Positions 5,915 to 10,022 of a stretch of DNA of 10,022 nt are shown piece after piece. The notes below the pieces were generated by a model that did not search any database, had not been told where the DNA came from, and saw only the letters and a program-made list of their open reading frames with translations. Position 1 is the stretch's first letter; each line of letters opens with the position of its first letter. Position numbers and translations under genes: made by a program. Origin of the DNA: an uncultured Desulfobacterales bacterium (GTDB lineage: Bacteria; Desulfobacterota; Desulfobacteria; Desulfobacterales; G020354645); assembly GCA_947259865.1 (NCBI GenBank), contig CAMYNZ010000223.1, positions 1 to 10,022 of the forward strand, given 5' to 3'.

Positions 5915-6178
5915 GTCCATCGGTTATATTGGCGATAGCAGTGATAGCCGCCATATATCATATCAGAATTTACCGATAATGGTTTGATATCCCCAACTCT
6001 ATCGCATTAGGAGTCATCCGGCCTTCTCACCCCGTACCTTTAAATCGTTCCATATACGTTTACGCCCTAAAATATTATAATCCGGCTCCCGGAATGTGGA
6101 ATGAATTATGTTTTTCTAATGTTTTTAAAAAAAATGTCGATGATTGAAATAGACTAAATATCATCGAGGAGCTAGCCT

Positions 6179-6499
6179 ATGAGTGCTTCACTTCCGGCCG
6201 TACTTGAGCGACGAATATCAGCTCGGAATAAATATGTGGCCGCCATCCAATACGAAATCGGTGGCAATGGAATATTTTTCCCCGCCAAAATGTTAAACTA
6301 CAGCAAAGAGGGTATGTATTTTGAAACCGCTGTCATTCACCGGCCCGGAGACGAGATCTATATCGATTTTGACGGGTCGCCGTATGCTGAAAATTTAGAA
6401 GGGCATCCGGCTGAGGTCGTGTGGTGTGAAAAAATTGCCGGCAAAGGCACGCTTAATCCCTATGGCGTCGGTGTTAAATATACTGAAACAATTCAATAG
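6179..6499 (+). CDS. PilZ domain protein (putative c-di-GMP binding)
   Basis: The 106-residue protein consists of essentially one PilZ domain. The c-di-GMP signature is present: RxxxR at residues 12-16 (R-ISA-R) and NxSxxG at 40-45 (NYSKEG). It is followed by beta-barrel strands with MYFET, a GDEIYIDF strand, EVVWCEK and the C-terminal YGVGVKY motif typical of the family. The ATG at 6179 has GAGGAG (6166-6171) 7 nt upstream. Known PilZ proteins bind cyclic di-GMP in the cytoplasm and pass the signal to motility, surface or polysaccharide machinery. This one has no partner domain, so the output is unknown. It stands between a terminator and the kor promoter and is probably monocistronic; no convincing own promoter was identified in the 264 bp upstream. 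Confidence 0.9.
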   Translation: MSASLPAVLERRISARNKYVAAIQYEIGGNGIFFPAKMLNYSKEGMYFETAVIHRPGDEIYIDFDGSPYAENLEGHPAEVVWCEKIAGKGTLNPYGVGVKYTETIQ

Positions 6500-6552
6500 A
6501 GGTTGTGATAAGAAAGCCCCGTTCTTTTCTGTGCCTGTTTTTACCATATCCT

Positions 6553-6581
6553 TTGACAAATTTGGTCTTCTCCTATAAAAT
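6553..6581 (+). promoter_or_regulatory. Sigma-70-type promoter of the kor operon
   Basis: A perfect -35 TTGACA (6553-6558) is followed after 17 bp by TAAAAT (6576-6581, 5/6 match to TATAAT). The transcript would start near 6588 and have a leader of about 80 nt. That leader contains a small CCCAA/TTGGG hairpin (6593-6607 region). No regulator site is recognisable. Confidence 0.65.
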
Positions 6582-6667
6582 TTATATTTACCCCAACTAT
6601 CTTGGGATCTGAGCTCCGATTCAATTAGAATATATTTATCGATACCTGTAACAACGATAGAGGAACC

Positions 6668-6949
6668 GTGAAGTATTGGAGACCACCCCTAGATCAAAAC
6701 CGCAGCCCGGTGCCCCATGGTATCATCCAAATCATAGAGGAACGATGCAAAGGATGCGGGTTCTGCGTTGAATTCTGTCCCCGGAGTGTGCTGGTCATGT
6801 CAAAGCACACCAATGCCAGAGGGTACCACCCACCCGAAATCATCGAAAGCACAATCTGTGCCGACTGCGGACTCTGTGCACTTCTGTGCCCGGATTTTGC
6901 GATATATGTTGAAAGCAGTGAAAGCTCTCCGAAGGAGAATAACAAATAG
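6668..6949 (+). CDS. korD: 2-oxoacid:ferredoxin oxidoreductase, ferredoxin-like (delta) subunit
   Basis: The 93-residue iron-sulfur protein carries two complete CX2CX2CX3C-P motifs: Cys 27, 30, 33 and 37 (CKGCGFCVEFCP) and Cys 64, 67, 70 and 74 (CADCGLCALLCP). These bind two [4Fe-4S] clusters that pass electrons from the catalytic subunits to ferredoxin. The inter-motif stretch SVLVMSKHTNARGYHPPEI is characteristic of the KorD/VorD type. The start is GTG at 6668, with AGAGGA just upstream (spacing is short, about 3 nt); no in-frame ATG precedes the first cluster motif. It is the first gene of the operon, behind the promoter at 6553-6581, and ends 23 bp before korA. The name follows the kor convention; substrate preference is not determined by this subunit. 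Confidence 0.92.
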   Translation: MKYWRPPLDQNRSPVPHGIIQIIEERCKGCGFCVEFCPRSVLVMSKHTNARGYHPPEIIESTICADCGLCALLCPDFAIYVESSESSPKENNK

Positions 6950-6972
6950 AATAGCAGACACACTCCGGAATC

Positions 6973-8199
6973 ATGAATGAACAAAAAGGCCTTTTGATCG
7001 GCGATCATTTTTTATTGGGAGACCATGCAGCGGCTGAAGGGGCGATTATGGCCGGTTGTCGATTTTTTGCAGGCTACCCGATTACCCCGGCCACCGAAAT
7101 TGCTGAACGAATGTCGATTCGATTGCCGCAGGTGGATGGCGTCTATATCCAGATGGAGGATGAATTGGCTTCCATGAATGCCGTTCTGGGGGCTTCGTGG
7201 TCCGGTGTCAAATCCATGACCGCAACCAGCGGACCCGGGTTTTCGCTGATGATGGAAAATCTGGGCCTCGGCATTATGACCGAAACGCCCTGTGTACTTG
7301 TCAACGTGCAACGGGGCGGACCTTCCACCGGTTTGCCTACCCTGGTGGGTCAGCAGGATATGATGCAGGCTCGCTGGGGATCTCACGGAGATTACGAAAT
7401 CATTGCCCTCTCACCCAGTTCACCCCAGGAATTATTTGACCTCACCATCCGGGCTTTTAATCTGGCCGAAAAGTTCCGTACCCCGGTACTGGTAATGACT
7501 GACGCTGAGGTGGCACATATGACGGAAAAGGTGGTCATTCCACCCATCCAGGAGATTGAAATCATCAATCGCCCGATAATAAAAAAAGGGGACCTGCCAC
7601 CGGATAAATACCGTATCTATCAGGATGTCTGCCCGGGAGACGGAAGGGACCCGGTATCACCCATGGCCACTGCAGGAGAGGGCTACCGCTTTCATATTAC
7701 CGGTCTGACCCACGATGAGCACGGCTATCCGGTTATGAATGCCGAGGCTAACGAATGGAACGTCAACCGCCTGATGGACAAAATTCGCAACCGGAGCGAT
7801 GATATCTTCCAGCTGGAGGAAAAATATTTAGATGACGCCGAGGTGGTTGTGATATCTTACGGCATATCCGCCCGAACTTCTTTGTGGCCGATTGAACAGG
7901 CGCGCGATGATGGTATCCGGGTGGGTTTATTGCGGCTGATCAGCATCTGGCCATTTCCTGAAAAACAGATCTTTGAGCTCGCAAAGCGGGTTCGGGCTTT
8001 CATTGTGCCGGAGATCAACATGGGTCAGATTATCCGCGAGGTAGAGCGGTGTGCAGCCGGTCAGACACTGGTGCTGGGTGTCAATCGACCCGGTGGTGAT
8101 ATTCTGGATCCGGAAAAGGTGCTGGAAACCATCAAACGAGCCGCCGGGTGCCGGGAAACATCCCGATCACACCCTCAAAACAAGACGGAGGATACTTAG
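6973..8199 (+). CDS. korA: 2-oxoacid:ferredoxin oxidoreductase subunit alpha (KorA type)
   Basis: The 408-residue subunit contains the pyrimidine-binding (PYR) part of a TPP-dependent 2-oxoacid:ferredoxin oxidoreductase and the C-terminal transketolase-like domain. Visible hallmarks are GYPITPATE (34-42), MEDELASMNA (61-70), TSGPG (85-89), QRGGPSTGLPT (113-123) and ARWGSHGDYE (133-142). The C-terminal domain has RLISIWPFP and PEINMGQI. The enzyme oxidatively decarboxylates a 2-oxoacid plus CoA to the acyl-CoA and reduces ferredoxin, or runs in reverse. 2-Oxoglutarate is the best guess from overall similarity to KorA, but branched-chain or other 2-oxoacids cannot be excluded. The length is at the upper end for the family. 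The stop lies 5 bp before the korBC start. The Shine-Dalgarno sequence is weak. Confidence 0.93.
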   Translation: MNEQKGLLIGDHFLLGDHAAAEGAIMAGCRFFAGYPITPATEIAERMSIRLPQVDGVYIQMEDELASMNAVLGASWSGVKSMTATSGPGFSLMMENLGLGIMTETPCVLVNVQRGGPSTGLPTLVGQQDMMQARWGSHGDYEIIALSPSSPQELFDLTIRAFNLAEKFRTPVLVMTDAEVAHMTEKVVIPPIQEIEIINRPIIKKGDLPPDKYRIYQDVCPGDGRDPVSPMATAGEGYRFHITGLTHDEHGYPVMNAEANEWNVNRLMDKIRNRSDDIFQLEEKYLDDAEVVVISYGISARTSLWPIEQARDDGIRVGLLRLISIWPFPEKQIFELAKRVRAFIVPEINMGQIIREVERCAAGQTLVLGVNRPGGDILDPEKVLETIKRAAGCRETSRSHPQNKTEDT

Positions 8200-8204
8200 A
8201 CCAA

Positions 8205-9770
8205 ATGCCCCGGGAAAAAACCACCCCTGGTGAACGATTAGAATTTTCCGGCTATGAATCCATGGAGCAAAGTGACTGGGTAACCGGTCTGCACCCCATG
8301 GACGGGCTGCTGAGAGGGGAACGATTGCCCCACATCTGGTGCCAGGGCTGTGGTTTAGGCACGGCGCTGACCACCTTTATCAGCTCCCTGCAGTGGCTGG
8401 AAAAAAATCAGGGCTGGAATCTGGACAAAGTGACGGTTGTGTCCGGTATCGGTTGCACCGGACGGATTGCCGGTTACCTCCGCCTGGATTCTTTCCATAC
8501 CACTCACGGACGAGCCATCCCTTTTGCCACCGGGCTAAAGCTTGCCAAACCGGAACTTAAAGTGATTGTCTTTTCCGGAGACGGAGACATAGCCGGTATT
8601 GGCGGTAATCATTTCATTCATGCCGCCCGGCGCAATCTGGACATTACCGTTATTTGTGTGAACAATTTTAATTATGGGATGACAGGTGGCCAGGTCGGGC
8701 CGACAACACCCCATGGTGCCCGGGCGGTTACGACGCAATACGGTAATTTTGAATATCCCTTTAATTTGCCATACCTGGCGGCCGCCGGTGGTGCATCCTT
8801 CATGGCCCGCTGGACCGTTCTGCATGCCAGACGGCTTGCATGGACTTTGCGCCAGGCGATGGCCCACCGCGGATTCAGCTTTGTCGAGATCATTGCCCCC
8901 TGCTCAACCTCTTATGCCAGATGGAATCCGGATGGCCAGGGCTTAGATCCTCAAAAGCTGCGACGGCGCGGTTTGGAAGTTATGAAACACTACCAGCAGG
9001 TCGGAAAAATCGCCCACCATACCCATCCCAAAGACGCCACCATAAAAGTTGACAGCAATGGCGTGATAACCGAAATAATTGAGGGTACATTTATCGATGA
9101 CCCCAAACCCGACTTTCAATTAGCCATTGAACAGATGGCCGATTCGGCTGAACAACGGTGGGCTGCAGCCAAAAAAGCACTGGACGAGAGACCCCAAATA
9201 CCCCGCCGGGCTGACCGGGTCCCCCGCACAGAAGTCCAGCTCGGCGGTTTTGGCGGTCAGGGAATCATGAGCGCCGGCAACATTATCGGCCAGGCAGCCA
9301 CAATTTATGATAATCTGCAGGCCAGCCTAACCCAAAGCTATGGTCCGGAAGCCAGGGGTGGTGCGGCCGGATCGCAGGTTGTTATAGCCAGCGACCCGAT
9401 CCATCATCCCCACCTTATCGAACCCACCAGCATGATCATCATGTCCCAGGAGGCCTATACAACGTATGTCATCAAGCTGTCTGTCGGCGGCACGCTGCTC
9501 ATCGATGACGGGCTTGTCAAACTTTCTGATGATCATCGCCAGGATATTACCACCGCCGGTATCCCGGCCAGCCAGATTGCTGAGACCTTAGGCAACCTCC
9601 GGGTCGCAAATACGGTGATGCTCGGATTTTGGACCGCCATCATCGGCGCTGTCAGCAAACCGGCCATGTGCCAATCCCTGTCCGATTCGGTACCGCCCAA
9701 AACCATTGATGTAAATCTGAAAGCGTTTGAGGTCGGCTACGAGAAAGGTCTATTGGTTACAGGTAATTGA
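8205..9770 (+). CDS. Fused 2-oxoacid:ferredoxin oxidoreductase subunits beta and gamma (KorB-KorC)
   Basis: The 521-residue protein combines two subunits usually encoded separately. Residues about 30-300 are the TPP-binding beta subunit. The four cluster cysteines of this subunit type are all present: WCQGCG (C46, C49), GIGC (C84) and APC (C233). The TPP/Mg motif is GDGDIAGIGG (125-134) with NN at 153-154, and HGRAIPFATG (101-110) is also conserved. After a charged linker (about 305-340), residues 343-521 form the gamma domain, with GGFGGQGIMSAG (347-358) and SYGPEARGGAAGSQVVIAS (378-396). The reading frame is continuous through the linker. ATG 8205 is chosen because it does not overlap korA; GGAGGA lies 12 nt upstream, somewhat far. 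A GTG at 8148 would overlap korA by 52 bp. With KorD and KorA it completes the enzyme. No terminator is apparent except the inverted-repeat element that begins at the next base. Confidence 0.93.
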   Translation: MPREKTTPGERLEFSGYESMEQSDWVTGLHPMDGLLRGERLPHIWCQGCGLGTALTTFISSLQWLEKNQGWNLDKVTVVSGIGCTGRIAGYLRLDSFHTTHGRAIPFATGLKLAKPELKVIVFSGDGDIAGIGGNHFIHAARRNLDITVICVNNFNYGMTGGQVGPTTPHGARAVTTQYGNFEYPFNLPYLAAAGGASFMARWTVLHARRLAWTLRQAMAHRGFSFVEIIAPCSTSYARWNPDGQGLDPQKLRRRGLEVMKHYQQVGKIAHHTHPKDATIKVDSNGVITEIIEGTFIDDPKPDFQLAIEQMADSAEQRWAAAKKALDERPQIPRRADRVPRTEVQLGGFGGQGIMSAGNIIGQAATIYDNLQASLTQSYGPEARGGAAGSQVVIASDPIHHPHLIEPTSMIIMSQEAYTTYVIKLSVGGTLLIDDGLVKLSDDHRQDITTAGIPASQIAETLGNLRVANTVMLGFWTAIIGAVSKPAMCQSLSDSVPPKTIDVNLKAFEVGYEKGLLVTGN

Positions 9771-10022
9771 AGGGTGGGGGAGTTTTTAACGAGGTAGCTG
9801 CATGAATCATCAGCGACTGCATCGTGCAAACTCATGCATAAGGGGTCGTAGCCAAAGAACAGTGATTAGACATTATAACAATAGGTTAGGGGTAAAATCA
9901 ACATCGTGCATAGAAGATAGGTTTGGGTTACCGCCTGTTCTTTGGCAACGCTCCCTAATGCCTTCAGACAGTGCACGATTTCGCTGCTGATAATTCATTC
10001 CGCTATTATCACAGGTTGGCAG
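9771..10022. mobile_element. Palindromic MITE-like element, copy 2 (longer; cut by window edge)
   Basis: It begins immediately after the korBC stop with AGGGTGGGGGAG and a T run, the degenerate counterpart of the AGGGGTCGGGGAG end of copy 1, and continues nearly identically for about 107 bp. Unlike copy 1, it keeps both arms. ATCGTGCA (9821-9828) is mirrored at 9972-9979, and GCCAAAGAACAG (9851-9862) is mirrored at 9935-9946; the axis is near 9899. By comparison with copy 1, only the last 20 or so bases (right end) lie beyond the window. No credible ORF is present. As RNA it would fold into a long stem downstream of korBC. Confidence 0.75.

Noticed and set aside
5915..6178. Possible small gene or riboswitch between the terminator and the PilZ gene
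   Set aside because: No ORF with a ribosome site and no convincing conserved RNA structure; only a short GATAGC direct repeat near 5933-5947 was seen.
8148..8204. GTG start for korBC 57 bp upstream
   Set aside because: It would overlap korA by 52 bp and add a low-complexity extension without family support; ATG 8205 is preferred.
9802..9990. 62-residue ORF inside the right-edge palindromic element
   Set aside because: It spans both arms of the inverted repeat, is destroyed in copy 1 by the internal deletion, and shows no transposase or other motif.

Overview
The window looks like a chromosomal segment of an anaerobic Gram-negative bacterium, most likely a sulfate-reducer-type Desulfobacterota (Desulfobacterales-like). 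This is an inference. It rests on a complete ferredoxin-dependent 2-oxoacid oxidoreductase operon, a PilZ protein, a LolA-fold periplasmic protein, an exported collagen-like/PKD/lamin-tail protein, and intergenic DNA rich in palindromic elements. No rRNA, tRNA, CRISPR array, transposase or phage gene was seen.

Layout. (1) Positions 1-800: the N-terminal end of a minus-strand coiled-coil protein that runs off the left edge, a three-and-a-bit copy 26-bp tandem array of palindromes, a strong extended -10 promoter, and a small two-helix membrane protein. (2) 800-1033: a 143-bp nearly symmetric palindromic element abutting the stop codon of the next gene. (3) 1033-3534, minus strand: a tight three-gene unit (ABC ATPase, ABC-2 permease, LolA-like periplasmic protein) with a candidate promoter and several operator-like inverted repeats upstream. 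(4) 3535-4282: non-coding, holding one copy of a long inverted-repeat element (also present at the right edge) and a separate 75-bp hairpin. (5) 4349-5914, plus strand: an exported collagen-like protein, then a tiny arginine-rich protein ending at a textbook intrinsic terminator. (6) 5915-6178: non-coding, nothing convincing. (7) 6179-6499: a PilZ-domain protein. (8) 6553-9770: a sigma-70-type promoter followed by korD, korA and a single gene encoding fused KorB and KorC. (9) 9771-10022: a second, longer copy of the inverted-repeat element, beginning directly after the korBC stop codon and cut by the window edge.

How the genes work together. The kor operon supplies all four functional parts of a 2-oxoacid:ferredoxin oxidoreductase: a 2x[4Fe-4S] ferredoxin subunit, the alpha subunit, the TPP/[4Fe-4S] beta domain and the gamma domain. 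The last two are joined in one polypeptide. The ABC unit probably exports or moves a lipophilic substrate at the inner membrane, with a LolA-fold partner in the periplasm; its substrate cannot be told from sequence. The collagen-like protein is secreted or periplasmic. The Arg-rich and PilZ proteins are small and uncharacterised; PilZ suggests a c-di-GMP input.

The most notable observations are the KorB-KorC fusion, the two differently deleted copies of a palindromic element with terminal inverted repeats, the symmetric 143-bp element, the tandem palindrome array just upstream of a strong promoter, and the unusual collagen/PKD/lamin-tail architecture behind a sigma-54-like site. None of these is proven to be a new system.
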